64,000 nt of DNA from Brevibacillus centrosporus (GTDB lineage: Bacteria; Bacillota; Bacilli; Brevibacillales; Brevibacillaceae): contig NZ_RHHP01000001.1 of NCBI RefSeq assembly GCF_003710815.1, positions 62,001 to 126,000 of the forward strand, read 5' to 3'. Of the stretch, positions 16,672 through 26,040 are shown in pieces (within the stretch, counting starts at the first letter, position 1; each line of letters begins with the position of its first letter). The notes below the pieces were generated by a model. The model saw nothing but the letters and a program-made list of their open reading frames with translations, did not search any database and was not told the DNA's origin. The translations under genes were made by a program, and so were the position numbers.

Positions 16672-17688
16672 TTATTTGACCGCACAGGAATCTCTCAAAA
16701 TCATCGCTGGCGCAAATCGCTGGATAATCGGCAGTTCCTCTGGTCTTTCTTCTTTTCGAATTTGCTGCAGCAGCCGCTCCGCTGCACTCTTCGCCATTTC
16801 CTTCGTCGGCTGCGCGATCGTGGTGATGGATGGCGTATAGAAGCTAGCGAAGGATACTTCGTCGATTCCGATGACGGCAACGTCCTTCGGGATGTGCTTG
16901 TTGTTTTCTTTCATGAATTTCAAGACCTCAACGAGCACGATGTCATTTCCCGCCAGAATGGCTTGTGGGGGTACGGTCTGCTGAAACAGGTCCGCTAACG
17001 CGAGGGAGATTTGGCCGACATCCACCGTTTTGATGTAGGCCTCGTTCACCTCCATGCCGTGCGACCTAAGTGCGTCTCGATACCCTTGAATCCGTTCGAC
17101 ACGTGGTGAGATGTTGCGAATAATCGATGTCGTCACGATCGCGATTCGGCTGTATCCATTTCTCACAAACTCGTCGACAGCCAACCGGGCAGCCAGGTGA
17201 TTATCCAGCATTACGGTATCGATGCCCAGATGCTCTATCGTCCGGTCCATGAAAACGATCGGAAACTCGTCGTCTTTCATCTGCTCATACAAGTCGAGGT
17301 TGCCGCCGGTCGGGAAAATGAGAATGCCATCCACTTGCTTGGCCCGGAGCATTTCAATGTATTTTCTTTCCTTCTCGGGCTCATCATCTGCATTACAAAC
17401 GATGATCTGAAAATCGTGCTCGTGAAAGAAGTCTTCAATCGCGCGGATGATATAGGTTGAAAATGTATGCAAGATGTTTGCGACCACAACGCCGACGGTA
17501 AAGGTCGATTTCTGCTTCAAACTTCGGGCGACGCTGTTGGGCTGATAGTTCAGCTCTTTGATCGTCTCCTCGATTTTTTTCCGCGTTTTTTCGCTCATGT
17601 AGTCGTATCGCTTGTTGAGATACTGCGACACTGTGCTTTTCGACACATTCGCGTGTTTGGCAACATCTGCTATTGTGATATTTTTCAT
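16672..17688 (-). CDS. LacI-family repressor of the sugar-acid cluster (ExuR/KdgR-like)
   Basis: 338 residues: LacI helix-turn-helix (TIADVAKHANVSKSTVSQYLN), hinge helix (NSVARSLKQK), then the periplasmic-binding-like effector domain ending AAERLLQQIRKEE. It probably represses the hexuronate genes and itself; related Bacillus ExuR/KdgR proteins sense a pathway intermediate such as KDG. Two operator-like palindromes lie in its own leader, and similar ones precede kdgK and the transporter gene. The ribosome site is weak (GGATGG). Confidence 0.88.
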   Translation of the reverse strand: MKNITIADVAKHANVSKSTVSQYLNKRYDYMSEKTRKKIEETIKELNYQPNSVARSLKQKSTFTVGVVVANILHTFSTYIIRAIEDFFHEHDFQIIVCNADDEPEKERKYIEMLRAKQVDGILIFPTGGNLDLYEQMKDDEFPIVFMDRTIEHLGIDTVMLDNHLAARLAVDEFVRNGYSRIAIVTTSIIRNISPRVERIQGYRDALRSHGMEVNEAYIKTVDVGQISLALADLFQQTVPPQAILAGNDIVLVEVLKFMKENNKHIPKDVAVIGIDEVSFASFYTPSITTIAQPTKEMAKSAAERLLQQIRKEERPEELPIIQRFAPAMILRDSCAVK

Positions 17689-17727
17689 ATTTCCATCCCA
17701 TCTTTTGCTACTTACGCAACAGTTTCA

Positions 17728-17784
17728 TTTTACTAAAACTAGCATAGCCTGGTCACGATCAAAATAAAACGTTTTAGTAAAACG
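17728..17784. promoter_or_regulatory. Two operator-like palindromes in the LacI-gene leader
   Basis: TTTTACTAAAA (17728-17738) and CGTTTTAGTAAAACG (17770-17784). The centres are about 44 bases apart, roughly four helix turns, and both lie downstream of the -10 box. This suits autoregulation with two repressor dimers on the same face. Confidence 0.6.
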
Positions 17785-17805
17785 ATTTATTCCCTGTGTA
17801 GCAAA

Positions 17806-17834
17806 ATTATAGCGTGGATGAAAACGCTTTACAA
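17806..17834 (-). promoter_or_regulatory. Sigma-A promoter of the LacI gene with overlapping cre-like site
   Basis: TTGTAA (17829-17834), 17-base spacer, TATAAT (17806-17811). TGAAAACGCTTTACA at 17819-17833 resembles a CcpA cre site with one extra base and overlaps the -35 box and spacer, suggesting catabolite repression. Confidence 0.6.
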
Positions 17835-17865
17835 TATTTTTTGAATATTTGATCCTGAAATGGTG

Positions 17866-18513
17866 CTATCCGCTTTCGCTCGGCGATTGGCACTTGCTTC
17901 TGATCTGCTCCGCCGCTTGTTTGGGCAGCTTGCTCCCCGTAATGGCTGAACCGACGATGACGGTGTGAACCGACTGCAGAAGGAACCGATCTATCGTCTG
18001 CTCGTTAATCCCGCCCGCCACGCTGATCTTCACATGGGCGAGAGGCTGTACAAGCTCAAACAATCGTTGATCAGCCTGATGGCCAGCGGACTGGTCGTCC
18101 AATCCGACATGCAGACAAAAATGGGAGCAGCCCGCTTCCGCCAGCTGGTTTACCCTGCTTCGATCCGTTATGCCCAATAGATCTACGATCGCTTGCTTTC
18201 CCAGCCTACCTGCCACCGCATGCACGTCACGTATCGTCGAGAGCGGCGCAAAGCCCATTACGGTTACAGCATCGGCACCAGCAAGCAATGCCTGCTCCGC
18301 TTCGTACCTGCCTGCGTCGCAAATTTTCATGTCTGCGACGAGGGGCAAAACCGGGAAAGCTTCTCGCACTTCTCGCACGATGGCCATCCCGTATTCTTTT
18401 ATGACGCCCGTGCCGATCTCGACAAGGTCAACGGTATCCTGCAGTTGTTCAATCAGGCGCAAGCATTCCGACCATTCCAGTCGATCCAATGCTACTTGCA
18501 GTTTCATATCCAT
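17866..18513 (-). CDS. hxlA: 3-hexulose-6-phosphate synthase / 3-keto-gulonate-6-P decarboxylase family
   Basis: OMP-decarboxylase-superfamily barrel, 215 residues. The core motif DxKxxD is D61-M-K63-IC-D66. HPS condenses formaldehyde with ribulose-5-phosphate (or the reverse); close relatives decarboxylate 3-keto-L-gulonate-6-phosphate. An isomerase partner of the HPS type (hxlB) sits 4.6 kb upstream in the same operon, which favours HPS. Preceded on the strand by the mannonate oxidoreductase gene, 24 bases apart. The substrate in this sugar-acid setting is uncertain. Confidence 0.75.
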   Translation of the reverse strand: MDMKLQVALDRLEWSECLRLIEQLQDTVDLVEIGTGVIKEYGMAIVREVREAFPVLPLVADMKICDAGRYEAEQALLAGADAVTVMGFAPLSTIRDVHAVAGRLGKQAIVDLLGITDRSRVNQLAEAGCSHFCLHVGLDDQSAGHQADQRLFELVQPLAHVKISVAGGINEQTIDRFLLQSVHTVIVGSAITGSKLPKQAAEQIRSKCQSPSESG

Positions 18514-18537
18514 CCCCCCGTCTATGCGAGAGTGAAG

Positions 18538-19374
18538 CTATACACCAGAGTAGGCCATAAATCCGCCATCGACCGGAACCGTAACACCTGTCACAAAACC
18601 TGAATAGGTGTCATCCACCAGCCAGAGCAGAGTACCCAGCAAATCTTCCGGTTGACCAAAGCGCTTCATCGGCGTCCCCGTCAGTATTTTTTGTGATCGG
18701 GTCGTATAGTTCCCCTCTTCATCCAGCAGCAAACTGCGGTTTTGCGCCGTCAGGAAAAAGCCGGGTGCGATGGCATTGACACGCAGGCCCGTTTCGGCAA
18801 AGTGTACGGCCATCCACATGGTGAAGTTGTTGATCGCCGCCTTGGCTGCACTGTAGGCAGGAACCTTTGTCATCGGTGCATAGGCACTCATCGAGGAAAT
18901 GTTCACAACCGTCGGTGCATCCGTCTGCAGCATCGCTGGTACGAAAACCTGACTAGCCAGGAAGGACCCCGTGAAATTGCTGTTAAACACATGGGCAAAT
19001 CCTTGTTCCTCCAAGTCAAAAAACGATTTTCCCGGGTTGTCCTCGCTGTGTACTTCTGAGTCCGTGATCGCAGAGGGATGATTGCCTCCCGCTCCGTTGA
19101 TCAAAATGTTGATTTGACCAAACGCTGCAATGAGTGTTTCTTTTGCCGTCTCCAATGACTCACGGCTCAGTACATCTGTTGCAATCGAGAGAGCTTCCCC
19201 GCCGTTTTCACGAATTTCATCCGCAATTTGCTGCCCTTTTTCCGCTGTGCGATTCAAGATGGCTACCTTTACCCCATGCCTAGCCAGCTCTTTCGCCATG
19301 CGAGAGCACAAGACACCGCTGCCTCCCGTGATGACTGCTACTCTGTCTTTCAGGTTCTCATGGATCGGGATCAT
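18538..19374 (-). CDS. SDR-family D-mannonate oxidoreductase (UxuB/YjmF-like)
   Basis: 278-residue short-chain dehydrogenase, probably interconverting D-fructuronate and D-mannonate with NAD(H). The cofactor loop is TGGSGVLC, with Cys replacing the last Gly as in YjmF-type enzymes; catalytic S161/S163, Y174 and K178 (YSAAK) are present. The start at 19374 overlaps the uxuA stop in ATGA, which fixes it over the longer open frame. In Bacillus subtilis the same pair uxuA-yjmF occurs in the hexuronate operon. Confidence 0.85.
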   Translation of the reverse strand: MIPIHENLKDRVAVITGGSGVLCSRMAKELARHGVKVAILNRTAEKGQQIADEIRENGGEALSIATDVLSRESLETAKETLIAAFGQINILINGAGGNHPSAITDSEVHSEDNPGKSFFDLEEQGFAHVFNSNFTGSFLASQVFVPAMLQTDAPTVVNISSMSAYAPMTKVPAYSAAKAAINNFTMWMAVHFAETGLRVNAIAPGFFLTAQNRSLLLDEEGNYTTRSQKILTGTPMKRFGQPEDLLGTLLWLVDDTYSGFVTGVTVPVDGGFMAYSGV

Positions 19375-20447
19375 CTGGATTGCCCTGCCTTTGCGTTTTC
19401 GTAAGCATCCCACAGACCAAGCAGGTACATGATCCCCAAAGCACGGTCATACAGTCCGTAACCTGGTCGGCACACCTCGCCCCAAATATGGCGTCCATGA
19501 TCCGGACGGACATATCCGGTGTAATTTTGCTTGCTCAGGGCTTCCACAACACCTTTGACGTTAATGGAGCCGTCCTGTGTGTAATGGGATGTCTCGACGA
19601 AATCGCCATTCTCGTAAATTTTCACATTTCGAATATGGGAGAATGGTGCGCGAGAAGCGTATTTTTCTGCGATTTCCACCATGTCATTCTCCGGGTTTGC
19701 CCCCATCGAGCCAGTGCACATGGTAATGCAGTTCGATGGAGAGACGGAAATCGCGAATAATCGCTCATAGCTTGCCGCTCCCGTAATGATCCGAGGCAAT
19801 CCGAAAATCGACCATGGCGGATCATCCGGATGAATCGCCATTTTCACGCCGCATTCTTCGGCGACCGGTAAAATCTCTTTCAGAAAGATGCCGAGATTGT
19901 CCCAAAGCTTTTCTTCATCCACCTCTTTATAGGCTTCAAACAGCTCCGAGATGCGCGCCATCTTTTCGGGCTCCCAGCCTGGAAGTGTCAAATCGGATGC
20001 TTCCGAAACGGTACGAATTAGCTCTTGAGGATCCAGATGCTCGACTTTCGCCTTTTCATAAAACAGCGCAGTCGCCCCGTCCTCGAGCGGGTGGAACATT
20101 TCGGTCCGAGTCCAGTCAAAAATTGGCATGAAGTTGTAGCAGATGACTTTTACGCCTGCTTCTGCCAGATTGCGGATGGTTTGCTTGTAGTTTTCGATGT
20201 ACGGGGTCCGCTCTTCGTTCCCCAGCTTGATCGCTTCATGGACGTTCACACTCTCCACTACTTCGGCATGGAATCCGAAAGACTGGATGTAGCTAACTTC
20301 TTCTTGGATCTCTGCTTTTTCCCACACTTCTCCCACTGGCTTTTGGTGCAGAGCCCAAACAATGCCCTTCGTTCCGGGAATTTGCTTCACCTGGTCCAAC
20401 GAAACCGTGTCATTGCCTCGTCCGTACCAACGAAACGTCATTTGCAT
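19371..20447 (-). CDS. uxuA: Mannonate dehydratase
   Basis: Dehydrates D-mannonate to 2-keto-3-deoxygluconate (KDG). 358-residue TIM-barrel protein with family segments MTFRWYGRGNDTVSLDQVKQ at the start, AIHPDDPPW (metal His/Asp), MCTGSMGANP and the C-terminal YVRPDHGRHIWGE. GGAGGG lies six bases before the ATG. It overlaps the oxidoreductase gene by four bases downstream and follows eda closely. Confidence 0.93.
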   Translation of the reverse strand: MQMTFRWYGRGNDTVSLDQVKQIPGTKGIVWALHQKPVGEVWEKAEIQEEVSYIQSFGFHAEVVESVNVHEAIKLGNEERTPYIENYKQTIRNLAEAGVKVICYNFMPIFDWTRTEMFHPLEDGATALFYEKAKVEHLDPQELIRTVSEASDLTLPGWEPEKMARISELFEAYKEVDEEKLWDNLGIFLKEILPVAEECGVKMAIHPDDPPWSIFGLPRIITGAASYERLFAISVSPSNCITMCTGSMGANPENDMVEIAEKYASRAPFSHIRNVKIYENGDFVETSHYTQDGSINVKGVVEALSKQNYTGYVRPDHGRHIWGEVCRPGYGLYDRALGIMYLLGLWDAYENAKAGQSR

Positions 20448-20459
20448 ACGATTCCCTCC

Positions 20460-21083
20460 TTATTCCGCGCTTTTGCGCATATAGCTTTGACTCAAGGAAA
20501 CAACTGCCTCGAAGCCGCCCGTTCGATAGGCTTTGTTCAAATCGCTGCCAATCCCGACCGCAACTGCCCCTGCCTCGAGCCAATCCTTCATATTCTCTAA
20601 ATGGATACCGCCTGTTGGCATAATGCGGACGTGAGGAAGCGGACCGTTGACAGAGCGGATAAAGGAAGCGTCGAAATTGTTTGCCGGAAACAGCTTCAGC
20701 ACGTCGCAGCCAGCTTCCAGTGCTTGTACCATCTCTTTGATGGTCATGCACCCTGGCAAGTACGGGATCCCGTACCGATTGCACACCGTCGCGATCTCTC
20801 TCTCAAAATGGGGACTGACAATGAATTTGGCTCCCGACAGCATCGCATGTCTCGCAGTTTCTGCATCCAAAACCGTACCTGCCCCCAGAAGGGCGTTCGA
20901 CTGCTCCAGTGCCTGAAAAACAGCTGCTACATTCGGGGTCGTATAGGTGACTTCAATTGCCTGAATCCCGCCTTCAATCGCACCTTTTGACAGCTGGATC
21001 GCTTCTTCAGCGCTCGCGCCGCGGATGACTGCTACGACTTTGGCGGATTCCAGCTTCTGCAGGACATCGTATTTCCTGTTCAC
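20460..21083 (-). CDS. eda: KDPG aldolase
   Basis: Splits 2-keto-3-deoxy-6-phosphogluconate into pyruvate and glyceraldehyde-3-phosphate. 207-residue class I aldolase: Schiff-base Lys K130 in LKLFPANN, catalytic Glu in IEVTYTT, and GAGTVLD and PTGGI phosphate loops. Starts at GTG 21083 with GGAGGTGG upstream. It completes the route begun by uxuA and kdgK. Confidence 0.93.
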   Translation of the reverse strand: MNRKYDVLQKLESAKVVAVIRGASAEEAIQLSKGAIEGGIQAIEVTYTTPNVAAVFQALEQSNALLGAGTVLDAETARHAMLSGAKFIVSPHFEREIATVCNRYGIPYLPGCMTIKEMVQALEAGCDVLKLFPANNFDASFIRSVNGPLPHVRIMPTGGIHLENMKDWLEAGAVAVGIGSDLNKAYRTGGFEAVVSLSQSYMRKSAE

Positions 21084-21095
21084 AGTTCCACCTCC

Positions 21096-22115
21096 TTACT
21101 CAAAAACGATCAAAGCTTTGCGGACCTGATCCGGATGCTTTTCCACAAAATCAAAGGCTTCTTGCACCTTTTCCAGTGGAAATGTGTGAGTGACAAGTCC
21201 GTTGTGCTTCAGTTTTCCTTCATTTAAATAGCGAACGACTTTCGGGAACTGATTCGTCTGCAGACGAGAGCCTACGATCGTTACTTCTTTTTTGGTAATC
21301 GGCAGCTGCGCAATGGCAGCAGGCCGCTCATCAAAACCTAGGACGACCACTGTTCCAGCAGGAGATACCACGTCTACCGACAGCTCAAACGTCATGGGCA
21401 GGCAGACCGCATCGATCACGACATTGACGCCTTCCCCCTGCGTCCACTCCGCCACGGCTTCACGGACATTTTCTTTTCCGGCATGGATGGTGAAATCTGC
21501 GCCATTTTCCTTTGCAAAGACGAGGCGCTCTTCATTTAGATCGGTTATCATGACAGTGGCCCCCTGCAGCTTGGCCATTTTCAGAATGCAAATACCAATC
21601 GGACCAGCACCTTGGATCAACACAGTGTCACCTTGCTCCACTTGACCTCTCCATACTGCCTGAGCGCCGATCGTGTACGGCTCGGCCAGCACGACTTCTT
21701 CCCAGGGAAGGCTGGCGTCTACGAGATGCACCTGTTTCTCTGGCAGCACGAACCACTCGCGCATCCCCCCGTCCTCATGCACACCGAATACGGACAAGGA
21801 AGCGCATACATTCGGACGGCCCTTTCTGCACGCGTAGCAAGTGCCGCAGTAGCGAATAGGCTCCACTACCACATGGTCACCTACATTAACGTTTGTCACT
21901 GCTGATCCAATCTCAACCACTTCGCCAGCCACTTCATGTCCAACCACTCTTGGCAAGGTCGCTAACGGATTGGTTCCGTGATAAATATGGACGTCAGAGC
22001 CGCAGATGCCGACCCGCTTCACTTTTACCAGCACATCTGTTGGCTGTGCGATCACAGGCTTATCTACCTCATGCAGATGAAGCTCATACGCTTTTCGAAC
22101 TTGGACTGTTTTCAT
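21096..22115 (-). CDS. Zinc-dependent alcohol dehydrogenase (YjmD/RspB/LgoD-like)
   Basis: 339-residue medium-chain dehydrogenase. Catalytic zinc residues are C38, H60 and E61; the structural zinc set is [15 protein letters not shown]; the NAD loop is GAGPIG. It looks most like YjmD of the B. subtilis hexuronate operon and RspB/LgoD of enterics, some of which oxidise L-gulonate or L-galactonate to keto-uronates. Here it could feed fructuronate to the mannonate oxidoreductase. Substrate inferred from context only. Confidence 0.82.
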   Translation of the reverse strand: MKTVQVRKAYELHLHEVDKPVIAQPTDVLVKVKRVGICGSDVHIYHGTNPLATLPRVVGHEVAGEVVEIGSAVTNVNVGDHVVVEPIRYCGTCYACRKGRPNVCASLSVFGVHEDGGMREWFVLPEKQVHLVDASLPWEEVVLAEPYTIGAQAVWRGQVEQGDTVLIQGAGPIGICILKMAKLQGATVMITDLNEERLVFAKENGADFTIHAGKENVREAVAEWTQGEGVNVVIDAVCLPMTFELSVDVVSPAGTVVVLGFDERPAAIAQLPITKKEVTIVGSRLQTNQFPKVVRYLNEGKLKHNGLVTHTFPLEKVQEAFDFVEKHPDQVRKALIVFE

Positions 22116-22125
22116 GCTCGCTCAC

Positions 22126-23136
22126 CTACTTCGTCAAAAATTCGTAGACACTTTGTGCGATGGAAATGCCGTGGGCGCGATTTCTTTCTTCATGCAGCTG
22201 CTCGATCTCACCCGGTATGTAAACGCGGTCAAAACCAGGCGCAGGTGCTACAAGCGAAAGCTCTTCCATCATCCGATCCATCTGCTCCAGAAACACGTCA
22301 GCGTCCGTGAAAAAGGCAGGATTGATCACACAAAAGTAATGGCCCAGCTTTCTTTTCTGATCCAGGTCTCCATACATCTTGCTAATGTGCGGGCCAAAGG
22401 CGGCTCCAGCCAGCAAACCGGAAAAAATATCGACGATGACGGACAATCCGTACCCTTTTGGACCGCCAAAAGGCAGTAGAGAGACGACATCATGTGGGTT
22501 GGTTACGGACGTTCCCTGCTCATCTACACCCCAGCCATGCGGAATTTCTTTGCCTTCTTCACGCGCTTGCAAGATTTTGCCCAAGGCCACGTTGGAAGTA
22601 GCCATATCCAGAATGAAAGGCTTTTTTGATTTCGCAGGAACGCCGTAAGCAATCGGATTTGTTCCCAGAAACTGTGTCTTCCCGCCAAAAGGGACGACGA
22701 TTTTGTCCGTATGGGACATCGCGATGCCGATCAGCTTGGCATCCGCCGCTTTTTGTACGAAGTAGCTGAGAGCCCCGCAATGGCTGCTGTTGATGGCCGT
22801 GACCATCCCGACTCCGTTTTTCTTCGCCATGTCGATCGCATGCTCCATCGCTAGATCCGCGATGACATGTCCGAAGCCGTCATCCCCATCGACCACGCCT
22901 GTTACCGGCCCTGACGGCGAAAAGGTCGGGCGGGCGTGGGGATTGATCCCACCTGCCTGCAGACGATTCACATAATGCTCCGTCCGCAGCACTCCGTGGG
23001 AGTTTACGTTGCGCAAATCCGCGTGCACGAGGACATCTGCCACTTTGCTGGCGTCGTCACTATGCAGTCCTGCTTCTGTCAGCTTCTTTACCACAAGCTC
23101 TCTAGCTTCCTCTGCTTGAATCACAATGCTGGACAT
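22126..23136 (-). CDS. Malate/L-lactate dehydrogenase-family (Ldh_2) oxidoreductase, YjmC-like
   Basis: 336 residues of the Ldh_2 family, whose members include ureidoglycolate dehydrogenase and 2,3-diketo-L-gulonate reductase (YiaK). Conserved pieces: NSHGVLR (catalytic His), [25 protein letters not shown] and [17 protein letters not shown] precedes the ATG. B. subtilis has the same neighbours (yjmC-yjmD-uxuA-yjmF). The substrate is probably a 2-keto or hydroxy sugar acid. Confidence 0.82.
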   Translation of the reverse strand: MSSIVIQAEEARELVVKKLTEAGLHSDDASKVADVLVHADLRNVNSHGVLRTEHYVNRLQAGGINPHARPTFSPSGPVTGVVDGDDGFGHVIADLAMEHAIDMAKKNGVGMVTAINSSHCGALSYFVQKAADAKLIGIAMSHTDKIVVPFGGKTQFLGTNPIAYGVPAKSKKPFILDMATSNVALGKILQAREEGKEIPHGWGVDEQGTSVTNPHDVVSLLPFGGPKGYGLSVIVDIFSGLLAGAAFGPHISKMYGDLDQKRKLGHYFCVINPAFFTDADVFLEQMDRMMEELSLVAPAPGFDRVYIPGEIEQLHEERNRAHGISIAQSVYEFLTK

Positions 23137-23147
23137 TGGATTCCCTC

Positions 23148-23693
23148 CTACTCCAGATTGGCATGCCTTGCCCTGAAAGATTCATTTGATTGTGTTTCTA
23201 TTAAACTATCGATGATCGCGGCATCCAGAAGCAAATGGGCGGCCTGATCAAACTGGTTGCCCAGCGGCTGTATGGTTGTCGGCTCATCAGCTAGACGATA
23301 TTTTGTCGCAGCAGGTATGCGCAAAACTGCTGAACACCATGCAAGCTGTCGAACCGCTTCACTCGTGGTCACCACACAGACGAATGCTCCGGCAGCTGCG
23401 GCGGACTGAGCAATCTGGCTTGTCAGTGGTGTCTGTCCAGAGCCAGAGACGGCGATCAGCACATCATCGGCACCGATCGCAGGCGTCGTTGTTTCCCCGA
23501 TGACAAACACGGACTTCCCGCTATGCATGAGGCGCATCGCAGCCATTTTCGCGACCAGACCGGAACGCCCTTCCCCTGTGAAGAAAAACCGCGACTCCCG
23601 CTTCAGGAGTGAAACAAATGTCTGATACTCTACTTGGCAACAGCCATTGAGTGCAGCTCCCACTTCTTTCAAGATCAACGGAATGGTCGTCAC
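23148..23693 (-). CDS. hxlB: 6-phospho-3-hexuloisomerase (SIS domain)
   Basis: Isomerises 3-hexulose-6-phosphate and fructose-6-phosphate in the ribulose monophosphate route. Single SIS domain with GEGRSG and AVSGSGQT phosphosugar loops and a family-typical start [10 protein letters not shown] start at GTG 23693, behind GGGAGAG; a TTG at 23717 overlapping kdgK is also possible. It is separated from hxlA by five sugar-acid genes, although the two normally sit side by side or fused. Confidence 0.8.
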   Translation of the reverse strand: MTTIPLILKEVGAALNGCCQVEYQTFVSLLKRESRFFFTGEGRSGLVAKMAAMRLMHSGKSVFVIGETTTPAIGADDVLIAVSGSGQTPLTSQIAQSAAAAGAFVCVVTTSEAVRQLAWCSAVLRIPAATKYRLADEPTTIQPLGNQFDQAAHLLLDAAIIDSLIETQSNESFRARHANLE

Positions 23694-23706
23694 TTTCTCT
23701 CCCACC

Positions 23707-24663
23707 TTATCTTTCAATCACGGCTTCCTGACGGATAAAGGGAAAGACTTCTTCCAAATAAGGCAGCCCCTCATTGTCGCCAGACACTGTCGTAGCCAAC
23801 GCTCCGACTCCATTGGCGAAGACCAGCCGCTCCTCGCAGGAATAGTCGTTTAGAAAAGCGTAGATGTAACCGGCATCAAAGCCATCTCCTGCCCCGACCG
23901 TGTCAACGGCCTCCACGGAAAACGCTTCTTTTTCATGCCAGGTTCCTTTCGTGTACAGCTTGGACCCGTTCGCGCCATCTTTGACGACGAGCTGATCGAT
24001 CGCATATTTTTCTGCCAGGGAAACCAGTGCTTCTTCACTGTCCTCTCCCAGTATCAGACGAATCTCATCTCTGCCCGTCAGCAAAATATCGACGTACGGG
24101 AAGAGTTCAAAGTAGGCTTTTCGCGCCTCTTCAATCGTCCACAGCTTGAGACGGATGTTGGGATCGAATGAAATGGCAAGTCCTTTTTCCTTTGCAATCT
24201 GTACCACTCGCATGATGATTTGCATATTTTGCGGGTCGATTGCCAGATAGACACCCGTGATGTGAACGAGATTGATTCCTTCAAACATGGAAGCCGTAAT
24301 GTCTTCCGGCTTCATGGTCAAAATAGGGGATTGGTAACGGTAGTAGAACGTTTTTCCCGATCCGTCTTCACGAATTTCTTTAAAGTTCAGGGAAGTGGGA
24401 TACCCTTCCACAAAATGAACGTCACTCATGTCGATCCCTTCGCCACGCGCGAAATGATCAATGACTCGTCCAAACTCATCTTTCCCCAGTCGGCTTACCC
24501 ATTTCGAGCGCAAACCCAGCCTCGCACAGCCGATCGCAAAATTCAGCTCAGCGCCGCCTACCTTTCGCTCAAACTGCGATACAAATCGCAGCGGGCCCTT
24601 CACGGCCGGGTTCATCGTGATCATTGCGTCTCCCAGCGTGAACACACCAAAATTCGATGTCAT
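23707..24663 (-). CDS. kdgK: 2-keto-3-deoxygluconate kinase
   Basis: PfkB-family kinase (318 residues) phosphorylating KDG to KDPG. GGAELNFAIGCARLG near the start and DTVGAGDGFDAG (catalytic Asp and anion hole) near the end are the two PfkB signatures. ATG 24663 has AGGAGG upstream; the longer GTG reading begins before that site. First gene of the operon, 78 bases after the two operators. Confidence 0.92.
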   Translation of the reverse strand: MTSNFGVFTLGDAMITMNPAVKGPLRFVSQFERKVGGAELNFAIGCARLGLRSKWVSRLGKDEFGRVIDHFARGEGIDMSDVHFVEGYPTSLNFKEIREDGSGKTFYYRYQSPILTMKPEDITASMFEGINLVHITGVYLAIDPQNMQIIMRVVQIAKEKGLAISFDPNIRLKLWTIEEARKAYFELFPYVDILLTGRDEIRLILGEDSEEALVSLAEKYAIDQLVVKDGANGSKLYTKGTWHEKEAFSVEAVDTVGAGDGFDAGYIYAFLNDYSCEERLVFANGVGALATTVSGDNEGLPYLEEVFPFIRQEAVIER

Positions 24664-24740
24664 TTTCTTTCCTCCTAACACCCTCTACCACGATGCAGAA
24701 ACGATTTATACTGTCATAATCGGTACATTCCAAAGTGTAC

Positions 24741-24765
24741 TAAATCGGTTTAGCGAACCGGTTTA
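24741..24765. promoter_or_regulatory. Tandem LacI-type operators upstream of kdgK
   Basis: TAAATCGGTTTA (24741-24752) and CGAACCGGTTTA (24754-24765), two near-palindromes of the same type as TAAACCGGTTTA at 16573. They lie just downstream of the -10 box, where a repressor would block transcription. Confidence 0.75.
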
Positions 24766-24770
24766 GTGAA

Positions 24771-24800
24771 AGTATAATTGAAACCCTTTTCATTCGTCAA
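24771..24800 (-). promoter_or_regulatory. Sigma-A promoter of the sugar-acid operon with embedded cre-like site
   Basis: TTGACG (24795-24800), 18-base spacer, TATACT (24771-24776). TGAAACCCTTTTCA (24779-24792) fills the spacer and fits the CcpA cre pattern except for the central G. It implies glucose repression in addition to the LacI regulator. Confidence 0.7.
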
Positions 24801-24858
24801 CAAAAATTCGCAATATTATTTTAGTGTCTGACAAATTTCTGCTGAGCATTGGATTTAT

Positions 24859-24897
24859 AAAGAAAACCCCAGACGAGTATCAATTCCTCGTTTGGGG
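24859..24897 (-). terminator. Terminator after the pepP remnant
   Basis: CCCCAAACGAGG pairs with CTCGTCTGGGG on the minus strand, followed by TTTTCTTT. The rest of 24801-25075 shows no gene. Confidence 0.75.
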
Positions 24898-25075
24898 CAG
24901 CTCTGTGCGATTTTCGTACAATAGTGTTGTCGAGTCTGTTGGAGTCTTTTGAAGAACTTCTATTTCGCTGCTTTGTACCAAGAAGCTTCTCTGTTGCATC
25001 CTCCGATATCAAGCGATTCGACACTCCTTATATGAAGCCCCTGGAAAATTACGAGAGACGGAACCGCAGCAACCG

Positions 25076-25995
25076 CTACTCTTTTTTCCCGATCAACCCT
25101 TCTACTTCTTCGATTTCCTTCGGGATCTCCCCTTCTGGCGTTCTGTAAAGCGACCATTTACGGGGAACGTCCGCGAAATATCAGCCGCATAGTAGTTGGA
25201 AGCTGCCCCGAGGTCGAGAAGGACCAAGTCACCATCTTCCGCTCGCTGGTCATTGTCTTCATAGTGCAGAACAGTGGCATTGAGTCCGCTTGCAATAATA
25301 GGCAAATAGGGAAGCTCACGAACACCGTGTGACTTCAACGTGAAATCGTAGTGCGCTTCCAGCTCATATTCCATAATTCCTGGACGTGAATGGGACCACA
25401 TGCGTCGAATGGCCTTATCTGTGATCGCGATCGCACGCTTGATTTCTACGATCTCTGCTGGACTTTTCACCATACGCAGTTCTTTCAGCCATGGGCCAGC
25501 GTCTTGAATCTGTAGAGTCCGGTACTTCTTCTGCGCCTCTTCGGCAAAGCTTTCAGCAGGGGTCAGCTCATCGCTCCACTGATCGCGGTACAGATCAAGA
25601 TAGAGCGAACATTTGCCTTCGCAGCGTCTTACAAAGGTTCCAAATGACTGTAACCACTCATCCAGATAGTCAAAATGTTCGATACCAGACTGCTTCCTCG
25701 CTTCCTGATCCGAAAGAACGGCTCCTGTCCATTTCGCTTCCAGTTCATTGGGACGCTGCAGAAATAACGTCTCGGTCACGATGCCAGCACGTTTTGTGAT
25801 CATCAGAATGAGCTTGCTGCGCGCAATGCCGGTCAGATAATAGAAGCTGCGGTTCGGCGAAAACGGATATTTATCGTCACCGCTTCGAGTCTTGAGAACT
25901 CCTGAAAATAGGACAAGTGCACTGTGATCAGGCATTTTTTCCGCGAGTCGTTGACGGCGATTGACAAACTCTTTTGGATCCATCGTTAATGGCAT
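25076..25995 (-). pseudogene. Xaa-Pro aminopeptidase (PepP) remnant with internal deletion
   Basis: An M24B aminopeptidase P that has lost its catalytic half. Residues 1-285 are intact: an N-terminal domain with FSPNRSFYYLTGI, and the first two metal Asp ligands in LLDLGAASNYYAADISRTF. Straight after NGRFTERQ the frame changes and a few residues later it stops. In the -1 frame the sequence reads RTPEGEIPKEIEEVEGLIGKKE and then TAG at 25076, which looks like the extreme C-terminus of the same family. The metal His and two Glu ligands are missing. The 297-residue open frame is therefore not a working enzyme. Confidence 0.75.
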
Positions 25996-26040
25996 CTTGT
26001 GCCCTCGCCAATTCCATTATGTTTAGCCAACACTCTTATG

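Noticed and set aside
25102-25995. Working 297-residue Xaa-Pro aminopeptidase
   Set aside because: Three of five metal ligands are missing and the C-terminal remnant continues out of frame.
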